64,000 nt of DNA from Pseudomonas capeferrum. GTDB lineage: Bacteria > Pseudomonadota > Gammaproteobacteria > Pseudomonadales > Pseudomonadaceae. The stretch spans positions 124,001 to 188,000 of the forward strand of contig NZ_JMIT01000004.1 of assembly GCF_000731675.1 (NCBI RefSeq). The letters run 5' to 3'. A program made the translations under genes and the position numbers. Numbering within the stretch: position 1 is the first letter of the stretch; each line of letters starts with the position of its first letter. Under the pieces are notes generated by a model. That model had not been told where the DNA came from, did no database searches, and worked only from the letters and a program-made list of their open reading frames with translations. Shown here in pieces: positions 27,611-35,566 of this stretch.

Positions 27611-27824
27611 CAGCCAGCACTGCCCCGCCTGCGGCGCCCTCAACCAGTGCAGCCTCGCCGACCCCCGCAGCGCCACCCAGGCCTGTTGGTGCTACAGCGT
27701 GACCATCGACCCCGCCGTGCTCCAGGCCCTGCCCGCCGAATTAAGGGACAAGGCCTGCCTGTGCCCACGCTGTGCAGCAGTCGAAACGCAACTGCAGGCA
27801 GCAGCGCCCGGCACAAAGCGCTAG
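27603..27824 (+). CDS. small cysteine-rich CWC-type protein
   Basis: 73-aa protein with paired cysteines CPACGALNQC (residues 7-16), ACWCY (28-32) and CLCPRC, a pattern of the cysteine-rich CWC family that probably binds zinc. The ATG overlaps the diguanylate cyclase stop by 8 bp, so the two are translationally coupled. The function of the family is unknown; the coupling may be fortuitous packing with rsuA downstream (33 bp). Confidence 0.75.
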   Translation: MNDSQHCPACGALNQCSLADPRSATQACWCYSVTIDPAVLQALPAELRDKACLCPRCAAVETQLQAAAPGTKR

Positions 27825-27856
27825 ACTGCGCGCCCGCTTCTTCTGCCCTGTTCGCC

Positions 27857-28549
27857 ATGCGCCTTGACCGTTTCCTTGCCAACCTGCCCTGTTACAACCG
27901 CCAGCAAGTTCGCCTGCTGCTGGTGCAGCGCCGTGTGCGGGTCGATGGCATCGTCGCGGCCGACCCGTTGACCCCGGTGCGTGAGTTCAGCCGCGTCGAA
28001 GTGGATGAGCAACTGCTGCAGGCCGGGCGGCCGGCGCGCTACCTGATGCTCAACAAGCCAGCCGGGTACGTCAGTGCCACGCTCGACCCGCAGCACCGCA
28101 CGGTGCTTGAGCTACTGCCCGCCGAGATGCGCGAGGACCTGCACATTGCCGGGCGCCTGGACTTCAACACCACCGGCCTGCTGATCCTGACCAACGACGG
28201 CCAATGGTCACGGCGCCTGACCCAGCCAACCACCAAGCTGCCCAAGCATTACCTGGTCGAGACCGAGGACGACATTGGCCCGCACTATGCCGCCACGTTC
28301 CAGCAAGGCCTGTACTTTGCATTCGAAAACCTCACCACCCTGCCCGCCCAGCTCGACATCCTCGGCCCGCGCCGGGCCCGGCTGGCGATCGTCGAGGGGC
28401 GGTACCATCAGGTCAAACGCATGTTCGGCCATTTCGACAACAAGGTGGTGGGGTTGCACCGTGAGAGCATGGGCGCGATTCGCCTGGACCCAGGGTTGGC
28501 GCCAGGCGCCTACAGGGCGTTGACCGACGAGGAAGTTGCCGGCGTCTAG
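27857..28549 (+). CDS. rsuA: 16S rRNA pseudouridine-516 synthase RsuA
   Basis: Isomerises U516 of 16S rRNA during 30S assembly. The 230-aa protein has an N-terminal S4 RNA-binding domain (MRLDRFLANLPCYNRQQVRL), the linker LMLNKPAGYVSAT and the catalytic motif GRLDFNTTGLLILT with Asp102. The GRYHQVKRMFGHF stretch is characteristic of the RsuA/RluB/E/F family; the domain layout and length favour RsuA. Start at the ATG at 27857. No terminator is obvious downstream. Confidence 0.88.
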   Translation: MRLDRFLANLPCYNRQQVRLLLVQRRVRVDGIVAADPLTPVREFSRVEVDEQLLQAGRPARYLMLNKPAGYVSATLDPQHRTVLELLPAEMREDLHIAGRLDFNTTGLLILTNDGQWSRRLTQPTTKLPKHYLVETEDDIGPHYAATFQQGLYFAFENLTTLPAQLDILGPRRARLAIVEGRYHQVKRMFGHFDNKVVGLHRESMGAIRLDPGLAPGAYRALTDEEVAGV

Positions 28550-28884
28550 GCCTCTGCCTGGTCCAATACGACCGCCCAGCGGTTCAGGTCACATTTTTAC
28601 CCGAACGGCACTTGCAGGATTCCCAGGCCACTGCTTGAATCCAAATCGTCAGTCTGCATGTGACTCGTGAGTCACGCCCGCAGCCGAAGACACTTTTTGC
28701 CGGCCACCCAAGGCCTAGATGCCTTGGGGCACGGCAAATTGCCCGCCAAAAACAATACCGTCGACACGTGTGCCAAGGATCGACACTGGGCCCCCCGTTA
28801 CTCTTCAAGGCAAATGCCTACCTGTCATAAAGAACGTGCACCCTAGGTGACGCGAATACCCTTTTTGCGCCAGGAGTCGATGAC
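28550..28884. other. rsuA-phaG intergenic region with inverted repeat
   Basis: A 335-bp non-coding stretch. The only structure I can support is a perfect 8-bp-arm inverted repeat CCCAAGGC-CTAGAT-GCCTTGGG at 28707-28728, about 155 bp before phaG. It may be a regulator site or a hairpin. I could not identify a convincing promoter by eye. Confidence 0.5.
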
Positions 28885-29769
28885 ATGAGGCCAGAAATTG
28901 CTGTACTTGATATCCAAGGTCAGTATCGGGTTTACACGGAGTTCCATCGCGCGGATGCAGCCGAGAAGACGATCATTTTGATCAACGGCTCGCTGGCCAC
29001 TACGGCCTCGTTCGCCCAGACGGTGCGTAACCTGCACCCGCAATTCAACGTCGTGCTGTTCGACCAGCCGTACGCCGGCAAGTCCAAGCCGCACAACCGC
29101 CAGGAGCGGCTGATTACCAAGGAGGCCGAGGCGCATATCCTTCTTGAGCTGATCGAGCACTTCCAGGCCGACCACGTGATGTCGTTCTCGTGGGGCGGTG
29201 CAAGCACGCTGCTGGCGCTGGCGCACCAGCCGCGGCGGGTGAAGAAGGCCGTGGTGAGTTCGTTCTCGCCGGTGATCAATGAACCGATGCGCGACTACCT
29301 GGACCGTGGCTGCCAGTACTTGGCCGCCTGTGATCGCTACCAGGTCGGCAACCTGGTCAACGACACCATCGGCAAGCACCTGCCGTCACTGTTCAAGCGC
29401 TTCAACTACCGCCACGTCAGCAGCCTGGACAGCCACGAGTACGCGCAGATGCACTTTCACATCAACGAGGTGCTGCAACATGACCTGGAACGGGCATTGA
29501 GCAGGGCGCGCAACATCGACATCCCGGTGCTGTTCATCAACGGCGAACGTGACGAATACACCACGGCCGAAGATGCCCGTGAGTTTGGCCGCCATGTAGG
29601 CAAGAGCCACTTCAGTGTCATCCGCGATGCCGGGCACTTCCTCGACATGGAGACCAAGGCAGCCTGCGAAGACACCCGCAGCGTACTGCTCGGCTTCCTC
29701 AAGCCAACCGAGCGTGAGCCACGTCAACGCTACCAGCACGTACAGGGGCAGCATGCACTGGCCATCTGA
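28885..29769 (+). CDS. phaG: PhaG, 3-hydroxyacyl-ACP thioesterase/transacylase for PHA precursor supply
   Basis: Diverts (R)-3-hydroxyacyl-ACP from fatty-acid synthesis toward polyhydroxyalkanoate when cells grow on sugars or gluconate; originally called 3-hydroxyacyl-ACP:CoA transacylase and later shown to behave as a thioesterase. The 294-aa alpha/beta-hydrolase has the nucleophile elbow SFSWGG with Ser102, an acidic residue in INGERDEYTT and a C-terminal His in DAGHFLD. The sequence matches from memory the P. putida PhaG almost throughout, including the N-terminus MRPEIAVLDIQGQYRVYTEF. AGGAG precedes the ATG. As is usual, it stands alone, away from the pha polymerase genes. Confidence 0.93.
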   Translation: MRPEIAVLDIQGQYRVYTEFHRADAAEKTIILINGSLATTASFAQTVRNLHPQFNVVLFDQPYAGKSKPHNRQERLITKEAEAHILLELIEHFQADHVMSFSWGGASTLLALAHQPRRVKKAVVSSFSPVINEPMRDYLDRGCQYLAACDRYQVGNLVNDTIGKHLPSLFKRFNYRHVSSLDSHEYAQMHFHINEVLQHDLERALSRARNIDIPVLFINGERDEYTTAEDAREFGRHVGKSHFSVIRDAGHFLDMETKAACEDTRSVLLGFLKPTEREPRQRYQHVQGQHALAI

Positions 29770-29880
29770 GCGCATCGGCGTCCTGTAGTGATTACCCGCA
29801 GGCTATGGGCCGCCGACAAGCTTTTTTATAACTTGGGCTTCTAATTCGTGAAGGGTTCTGGTAAAAAGTCGAACGCAGAC

Positions 29881-29954
29881 GCGGGTATAGTTTAGTGGCA
29901 AAACGAAAGCTTCCCAAGCTTTAGTTGAGGGTTCGATTCCCTCTACCCGCTCCA
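29881..29954 (+). tRNA. tRNA-Gly (anticodon CCC)
   Basis: A 74-nt cloverleaf: acceptor arms GCGGGTA (29881-29887) and TACCCGC (29944-29950), anticodon stem AAAGC/GCTTT around the loop TTCCCAA giving anticodon CCC (reads GGG), T-arm GAGGGTTCGATTCCCTC, and an encoded CCA at 29952-29954. It is a single gene without adjacent tRNAs. Confidence 0.95.
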
Positions 29955-29968
29955 CCACGCATTCCCGC

Positions 29969-29989
29969 ATGACGTTCCAGCAACGTCAT
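29969..29989 (+). repeat. hairpin downstream of tRNA-Gly
   Basis: A perfect 8-bp stem ATGACGTT/AACGTCAT with a 5-nt loop lies 14 nt after the tRNA 3' end and before the terminator. It could be a 3' trailer processing structure. Confidence 0.5.
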
Positions 29990-29997
29990 CGCTGTTT

Positions 29998-30020
29998 AAA
30001 GGAGCCTTGGCTCCTTTTTT
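29998..30020 (+). terminator. intrinsic terminator of the tRNA-Gly gene
   Basis: GGAGCC/GGCTCC stem, extended by A/T pairs, followed by a run of six T residues. A canonical Rho-independent terminator. Confidence 0.9.
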
Positions 30021-30187
30021 CGTTTCTGGTCCCCGCCTTTCCATCTCCAAGCCCTTTCCTTGACCTGGCCCATGGCCACTTTGTTGCCGATCCGCTTGAA
30101 TGCGCGACCGACGAATCCGCTTGCAAGCGAAACGGCTTGAAGCGCATATGCGTCAGGGATTCGTGAAACATTCAGAAAGGACCCCGC

Positions 30188-31885
30188 ATGTTTCTGTCCC
30201 GCTGGCTACCTGGCCTCGCCAACCTGCTGCACTACCGCCGCGCGTGGTTCCACGCTGACCTGCAGGCCGGGTTGTCGGTTGCCGCCATCCAGATCCCCAT
30301 CGCCATCGCCTACGCCCAGATCGTCGGCCTGCCACCGCAATATGGCCTGTATGCGTGCGTACTGCCCATGATGGTGTACGCCCTGATCGGCAGTTCGCGC
30401 CAGCTGATGGTCGGCCCGGACGCCGCCACTTGCGCAATGATCGCCGGCGCCGTGGCGCCCCTGGCACTGGGCGACCCACAGCGCATCGCCGAACTGTCGG
30501 TGATCGTCACCGTGCTGGTTGGCGTGATGCTGATCGCGGCGGGGCTGGCCCGAGCGGGCTTCATCGCCAGTTTCTTCTCGCGGCCGATCCTGATCGGCTA
30601 CCTCAACGGCATCGGCCTGAGCCTGATCGCCGAGCAGTTGTCCAAGGTGGTGGGGTTCAAGATCGAGGGCGATGGGTTCATCCTCAGCCTGGTCAACTTC
30701 CTGCAGCGCCTGGGCGAGATTCACCTGCCTACCCTGGCCATCGGCCTGTGCGCGCTGGCCCTGCTGATCTGGTTGCCACAGCGCTACCCACGGCTGCCTG
30801 CGGCGCTGGTGGCCGTGGCACTGTTCACCGTACTGGTCGGCCTGTTCGGCCTGGACCGCTTGGGTGTCGCCATCCTCGGCCCGGTACCGGCCGGCATGCC
30901 GCAACTGGCCTGGCCGCAAAGCAACCTGGCAGAAATGAAGAGCCTGTTGCGCGATGCCTTGGGTATCGCCACCGTCAGTTTCTGCAGCGCGATGCTCACC
31001 GCCCGCAGCTTTGCTGCACGCCATGGCTATGCCATCAATGCCAACCATGAGTTCGTGGCGCTGGGCGTAAGCAACCTGGCTGCGGGGATGTCCCAAGGGT
31101 TTGCCATCAGTGGCGCCGATTCACGCACCGCAGTCAACGACATGGTCGGCGGCAAGAGCCAACTGGTGGGGATCATCGCCGCGCTGGTGATCGCCCTGAT
31201 TTTGCTGTTTTTCACCGCCCCCATGGCCTGGATCCCCCAGGCGGCGCTGGGCGCCGTGCTGCTGATGGCAGGCTGGGGGCTGATCGACATCAAGTCGCTG
31301 AAGACCATAAGGCGCCTGAGCCGCTTCGAGTTCTGGCTGTGCCTGCTGACCACGGTTGGCGTACTGGGCCTGGGCGTGCTGCCGGGTATCGTATTTGCCG
31401 TGACCCTGGCGATCCTGCGCTTGCTGTACAGCATCTACCAACCCACCGACGCGGTGCTGGGCTGGCTGCCAGGCACCGAGGGCCAGGTCGACATCCGCAA
31501 GTTCAAGGACGCCCGCACCGTGCCGGGCCTGGTGGTGTACCGCTTCGACGACGCGATCCTGTTCTTCAACGCCGACTACTTCAAGATGCGCCTGCTGGAA
31601 GCCGTGCAGAGCCAGGCCCAGCCCAAGGCCGTGCTGTTCGATGCCGAAGCGGTGACCAGCATCGACGTCAGCGGCATCGCCGCACTGCGCGAGGTGCGCG
31701 ACACCCTGGCCGCCCAAGGCATCTTCTTCGCCATCGCCCGCGCCCGTGGCACCTTCCTGCGCATGCTGGTGCGCTCAGGGATGGCCCGGGAGATGGAGGA
31801 CAAACTGCTGTTCGGCTCGGTACGGGCCGGGATCCGCGCTTACCGGGTATGGCGCAACAGGAGCCGTGCGCCAGCGGCTGAATAA
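30188..31885 (+). CDS. SulP-family anion transporter with STAS domain
   Basis: Inner-membrane transporter of the SLC26/SulP family, 565 aa. The membrane domain (about 1-410) carries the family signature around IPIAIAYAQIVGLPPQYGLYA and the LIGSSRQLMVGPDAATCAMI stretch; a cytoplasmic STAS domain follows (about 440-550) with VLFDAEAVTSIDVSGIAAL. Sulfate or bicarbonate are usual substrates; dicarboxylate (DauA-like) transport is also possible, and nothing nearby decides. AAGGA precedes the ATG. Confidence 0.9.
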   Translation: MFLSRWLPGLANLLHYRRAWFHADLQAGLSVAAIQIPIAIAYAQIVGLPPQYGLYACVLPMMVYALIGSSRQLMVGPDAATCAMIAGAVAPLALGDPQRIAELSVIVTVLVGVMLIAAGLARAGFIASFFSRPILIGYLNGIGLSLIAEQLSKVVGFKIEGDGFILSLVNFLQRLGEIHLPTLAIGLCALALLIWLPQRYPRLPAALVAVALFTVLVGLFGLDRLGVAILGPVPAGMPQLAWPQSNLAEMKSLLRDALGIATVSFCSAMLTARSFAARHGYAINANHEFVALGVSNLAAGMSQGFAISGADSRTAVNDMVGGKSQLVGIIAALVIALILLFFTAPMAWIPQAALGAVLLMAGWGLIDIKSLKTIRRLSRFEFWLCLLTTVGVLGLGVLPGIVFAVTLAILRLLYSIYQPTDAVLGWLPGTEGQVDIRKFKDARTVPGLVVYRFDDAILFFNADYFKMRLLEAVQSQAQPKAVLFDAEAVTSIDVSGIAALREVRDTLAAQGIFFAIARARGTFLRMLVRSGMAREMEDKLLFGSVRAGIRAYRVWRNRSRAPAAE

Positions 31886-31918
31886 AGGAAGGAGGTCATT
31901 GAACGCCACGGCGTTAAT

Positions 31919-31937
31919 ATGAATCAATATCATTATC
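31919..31937 (-). promoter_or_regulatory. candidate Fur box upstream of the DUF4917 gene
   Basis: The minus strand reads GATAATGATATTGATTCAT, which by eye matches 14 of 19 positions of the classical Fur consensus and contains the GATAAT-GATATT-GATTCA hexamer series. It is about 97 bp before the start of the downstream gene, in an AT-rich patch. Confidence 0.5.
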
Positions 31938-32033
31938 ATGCAAACCTTCTGGCCATCGCCAGCCTCAATCACCAGGGGCTTGCCTGGCATGTTAAAGTCG
32001 CCCCCGTTTCCCGCGCCGCCCAACGGACCCCGC

Positions 32034-33044
32034 ATGCCCGCACCTGACACTCACCTCGCCACCTGGCCAGCACTCGACCAACGCCACCCTTGCGACGCCC
32101 TGCTGCTGGGCAACGGCGCCAGCCGCGCACTGTGGAAGCCGTTTGGCTATTTCTCGCTGTTCGAAGAAGCGCAACGTGCGGGCCGTAAGAAGGGTTTGGC
32201 GATCAGTGACCAGGCCCTGTTCAAGTCGCTTTCCACGGAACTGTTCGAGCCGGTGCTCAGCGCGCTGAACACCACCGTACGGGCCAATGCCGCCCTGGCC
32301 ATCAACTCCACCGCGCCGCTGAACCGCTATTACTCGATCAAGGAAGCGCTGATCCATGCTGTGCGCACGCTGCACCTGCCCTGGCCGCTGATGCCGGCCA
32401 CCACGCTGGCCACGCTGAACCAGGCCCTGCGCGGCTATCGCAACATCTACACCAGCAACTACGACCTGATCCTGCCATGGGCCGTGCAGCACGCCCCGCA
32501 AGGTTTTGCCGAGCTGTTCGATGAGCAGGGTTTTTTCGACGTACGCCGCACCCGCAGCGAAGGCACCCGCGTACTGCACCTGCATGGCGGCCTGCACCTG
32601 CTGAAGCTGCCGGATGGCACTACCCGCCAGCGCAGCGCCGAAAGCGCCGAACTGCTCGATGGCTTTGCCGTGAACATTCCGGGTGAAGTGCCGTTGTTCG
32701 TCAACGAAGACCGCAGCGACGAGAAGCTTCGCGCTATTCGTCACTCGGACTACCTGAACTGGTGCCTGGGGCAACTCGCGCAGGAAAGCCAGGGGCTGTG
32801 CCTGTTCGGGCAGCATCTGGACAACAGTGACCAGCACTTGGTCGAGGCTGTTCGCCAAGCTCGCCCCCGCCATTTGTCGATTGCCATCCGGCCGTTGGGG
32901 GAGGCTTCGGTGATCAATCAGCAGCAGCACTACATTGATCGGTTCGGGGATCTGCCGGCGACTGCGCTGCACTTTTTCGATGCGAGCACGCATCCGTTGG
33001 GGTTGGCGGAACTGGCGATCGAGGTGCCGACTGCTCGCCGTTGA
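32034..33044 (+). CDS. DUF4917-family protein, SIR2-like fold
   Basis: 336-aa cytoplasmic protein of unknown function. Three stretches resemble the NAD-binding core of SIR2-like proteins: LLLGNGAS (23-30), YTSNYDLIL (139-147, like the TTNYD motif) and VLHLHGGLH (180-188, like the catalytic HLHG/H motif). SIR2-like domains occur in NAD-consuming defence proteins and in deacylases, but I see no partner gene. I chose the ATG at 32034 after ACGGA; an upstream in-frame ATG would add an implausible proline-rich leader. A Fur-like box upstream suggests iron control (inference). Confidence 0.7.
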   Translation: MPAPDTHLATWPALDQRHPCDALLLGNGASRALWKPFGYFSLFEEAQRAGRKKGLAISDQALFKSLSTELFEPVLSALNTTVRANAALAINSTAPLNRYYSIKEALIHAVRTLHLPWPLMPATTLATLNQALRGYRNIYTSNYDLILPWAVQHAPQGFAELFDEQGFFDVRRTRSEGTRVLHLHGGLHLLKLPDGTTRQRSAESAELLDGFAVNIPGEVPLFVNEDRSDEKLRAIRHSDYLNWCLGQLAQESQGLCLFGQHLDNSDQHLVEAVRQARPRHLSIAIRPLGEASVINQQQHYIDRFGDLPATALHFFDASTHPLGLAELAIEVPTARR

Positions 33045-33082
33045 GGCGGGTGTTTGTTCGCCATCACATTTTTAGCGCCTTT

Positions 33083-33308
33083 GAGACCGAGCGCCGCCCG
33101 CGCGGCGCATCGCGACGCAAGGCCGCTCCTACATTTGTTTCGGGCCAGTGAGGCCAGTGGCATTTGCGCGCGACCGCCTTGTTTGTACGACGCGATATTG
33201 AGGCGGGCACCAAGGGGCCGCGCGCCAATCCCTCAGGAATAATTGGCCCGAAACAGATGTAGGAGCGGCCTTGCGTCGCGATGCGCCGCGCGGGCGGCGC
33301 TCGATCTT
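33083..33308. repeat. long imperfect inverted repeat of REP type
   Basis: Two 65-bp arms (33083-33147 and 33244-33308) match at 62 of 65 positions as inverted copies, with REP core GTAGGAGCGGCCTTGCGTCG. The 96-bp centre holds no gene. Homology continues weakly outward on both sides into the AGGCGCT motif. Confidence 0.85.
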
Positions 33309-33427
33309 ATAGGCGCTGAACCTCCCAAGGCATGCCCGGCGGCGCTCGATCTCATAGGCGCTAAACCTCCCAAGGCATGCCCGGCGGCGCTCGATCTCAC
33401 AGGCACTGCATCAATCAAGGCATGCGC
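33293..33427. repeat. three tandem 45-bp repeats derived from a REP tail
   Basis: Copies begin at 33293, 33338 and 33383, each opening GGCGGCGCTCGATCT and containing TAGGCGCTRAACCTCCCAAG or a degenerate form, then GGCATGCCC. The first two differ at only a few positions and the third is degenerate. The first copy overlaps the outer end of the inverted repeat at 33244-33308. Non-coding. Confidence 0.85.
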
Positions 33428-33442
33428 GCAAAACCCCACCCC

Positions 33443-34663
33443 TCAACCCGCAATCAACCCATCCCCGCGCAACAGTGTCTCCAGGCAATGCTCCTGCACC
33501 CCATAAAACGCCTTGAGCTGCGCAATCTTCTCCAGCAGCGCCCCGTTATCCACCGCCTGCCTGCGCTTGACCGCCAGAATCATCTTGTTCTTGTTGGTGT
33601 GCTCCAGCGAGATGAACTCGAACACCTTGGTCTCATAACCACAGGCTTCCAGGTACAGCGCGCGCAGGCTGTCGGTGAGCATCTCGGCCTGCTGCCCCAG
33701 GTGCAGGCCGTACTGCAGCATCGGCTGCAGCAACCCCGGGCTGTGCAACTGCGGGCGGATCTGTTTGTGACAGCACGGCGAACACATGATGATCGCGGCG
33801 TTGCAACGGATGCCGGTGTGGATGGCGTAGTCGGTGGCGATGTCGCAGGCGTGCAAGGCGATCATCACCTCGATCGCTTCGGGCACCACGCTGCGCACAT
33901 CACCGCACTGGAACTCAAGGCCAGGGTGCTCAAGCCGCGCAGCGGCGGCGTTGCACAGGTCGACCATTTCCTGGCGCAGCTCGACACCCGTCACCTGGGC
34001 TTCGCGGCCCAGGGTATTGCGCAAGTAGTCGTGCATGGCAAAGGTCAGGTAGCCCTTGCCCGAGCCGAAGTCGGCCACCCGCAGGGCCTGTTCGGCTGGC
34101 ACCGGCGCGCTGGCCAGGGCGTGCTCGAACACCTCGATGAACTTGTTGATCTGCTTCCACTTGCGCGACATCGACGGGATCAACGCCCCTTGTGCATCGG
34201 TCACACCCAGGTCACGCAGGAATGGCCGCGACAATTCCAGGTAGCGCTTCTTCTCGCGGTCATGGGCACTGCTCGCTGCCGCTTCACGCGGGGCCTGGGC
34301 GCCGTGGCGCTGGAGCATGGGCTTGCCCTTCTTGCTGAACGTCAACTGCACTTCGCCGTCGGCATCGAACAGGTGGGCATTGCGAAAACTCTCAGGCAGC
34401 AATTCAGCCACCAGCACTTCGGCCTGCTCCAGCGGCAGGTTGCGGGTGATGTCCCGGGTCTGGTGGCGATACACCAGCGACAGGCAGGGCTGGCCCTTGA
34501 CCTGCAACGGTTTGGCGATGATCCGCTGCAAGGTCGAGTCGGCACCGACGTGGCGCGCCAGCACCAGTTTGACCAAGGTATTGCCGTGCAGGGCGGTGCT
34601 CAACAGCGCGAGGAACTGGGCACGCGCATCTGGCGCGGTTGAAGCAGAAGAACTGGCGGACAT
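33443..34663 (-). CDS. class I SAM-dependent methyltransferase (METTL25/RRNAD1-like)
   Basis: 406-aa protein. The central Rossmann domain has the SAM-binding motif ADFGSGKGYLTFAMHDYL (about 195-212), the acidic strand GVELRQEMVD, and a later CSPCCHKQIRPQ motif with paired cysteines, characteristic of the Methyltransf_32 family. The N-terminal ~150 residues form a separate domain with many basic residues, possibly RNA-binding. The substrate is unknown. The gene is convergent with the DUF4917 gene across a repeat-rich gap and is divergent from nothing close by. Confidence 0.82.
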   Translation of the reverse strand: MSASSSASTAPDARAQFLALLSTALHGNTLVKLVLARHVGADSTLQRIIAKPLQVKGQPCLSLVYRHQTRDITRNLPLEQAEVLVAELLPESFRNAHLFDADGEVQLTFSKKGKPMLQRHGAQAPREAAASSAHDREKKRYLELSRPFLRDLGVTDAQGALIPSMSRKWKQINKFIEVFEHALASAPVPAEQALRVADFGSGKGYLTFAMHDYLRNTLGREAQVTGVELRQEMVDLCNAAAARLEHPGLEFQCGDVRSVVPEAIEVMIALHACDIATDYAIHTGIRCNAAIIMCSPCCHKQIRPQLHSPGLLQPMLQYGLHLGQQAEMLTDSLRALYLEACGYETKVFEFISLEHTNKNKMILAVKRRQAVDNGALLEKIAQLKAFYGVQEHCLETLLRGDGLIAG

Positions 34664-34762
34664 GAAAAACGGTGCCTCGGGTAGCAGGGGGCGCGTTGCG
34701 CAATGCCCCGTATTCTACAGGTGTGGCGGCGAGCTTGCCGCCCCCTCACTCGCCAGCCGCGT

Positions 34763-35380
34763 TCAGTCCAGAATGACCAGGCGATTAGGCAGCTCGTTGC
34801 GCGTATGGGTGGGGGGTACATGCTGGCTGAGTGCCTCGCCACAGGCCTCGATGCATTCGACAAACCCCTGCACGGTCCGACCCTGGCGGACCTGTTCGGC
34901 AAAACGGCCGACGATGGCCGCGCGGGCGCTGGCATCGAGGTAACGCTCGACCCCTTGGTCGACCAGGATCTCCACATGCCGCTCCGCCTCGCTGACGAAA
35001 ATCAGCACCCCCGTGGCAGCCGTGGTGCGCTGCAGGTTCTGCTCGCGAAACTGCTGACGGGCCAGGCTCGACGCACGCCAGCGGCGCAAGGCACGGGGGA
35101 TCAACCAGCCGGCCAGGCGCGGGTTGCGCAACAGCAGGCACAAACCGATGAACACCAGCACATTGGCCACCAGCAGGCCACGCATACCGGGCCAGCCAAG
35201 CACTAACTGCAGCAGGCCAGGCACGGCCAAGGCCAGCACGGCAGCCCAGAACAGCGGCAGGTAGGCGTAATCGTCGGCACGCCTGGCCAGCACCGTGACC
35301 AGTTCGGCATCGGTGCGCCGTTCGGCGCGGGCAATGGCTTCGGCGATCTGGCGTTGATCGTATTCGTTGAAAGGGGTCAT
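34763..35380 (-). CDS. TPM-domain membrane protein
   Basis: 205-aa protein. An N-terminal helix (DQRQIAEAIARAERRTDAEL) leads to two close transmembrane helices (about 41-60 and 65-84), then a cytosolic part with ATGVLIFVSEAERHVEILVDQGVE, the TPM (TLP18.3/Psb32/MOLO-1) domain pattern. Such proteins commonly accompany LemA and a second TPM gene; here it is alone. I start it at the ATG at 35380; the open frame extends far upstream but only as the antisense of bglX. Function unknown. Confidence 0.8.
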   Translation of the reverse strand: MTPFNEYDQRQIAEAIARAERRTDAELVTVLARRADDYAYLPLFWAAVLALAVPGLLQLVLGWPGMRGLLVANVLVFIGLCLLLRNPRLAGWLIPRALRRWRASSLARQQFREQNLQRTTAATGVLIFVSEAERHVEILVDQGVERYLDASARAAIVGRFAEQVRQGRTVQGFVECIEACGEALSQHVPPTHTRNELPNRLVILD

Positions 35381-35566
35381 GCCAGCGGTCTCTCGATCGA
35401 TCTTATTGTTGTTGTCCAGGCACGCAGGGCGCCATCGGCAGCCGATATATTCAGGCATAATCCGCCGCTGGCAGCATTGCCCCCGAACTGTACAACAATA
35501 GTCGCCTGATAACTTCGGCCGCGCGCGTATCACTGTGGATACGGTAGAGGCCCCACAACGGAATCC

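Noticed and set aside
29881-30020. tRNA-Gly as an integration site for a genomic island
   Set aside because: No integrase, no repeated tRNA 3' end and no change of gene character was found in the flanks.
33293-33427. Short regular repeats that could suggest a CRISPR array
   Set aside because: The 45-bp units are contiguous without unique spacers, and no cas genes are present.
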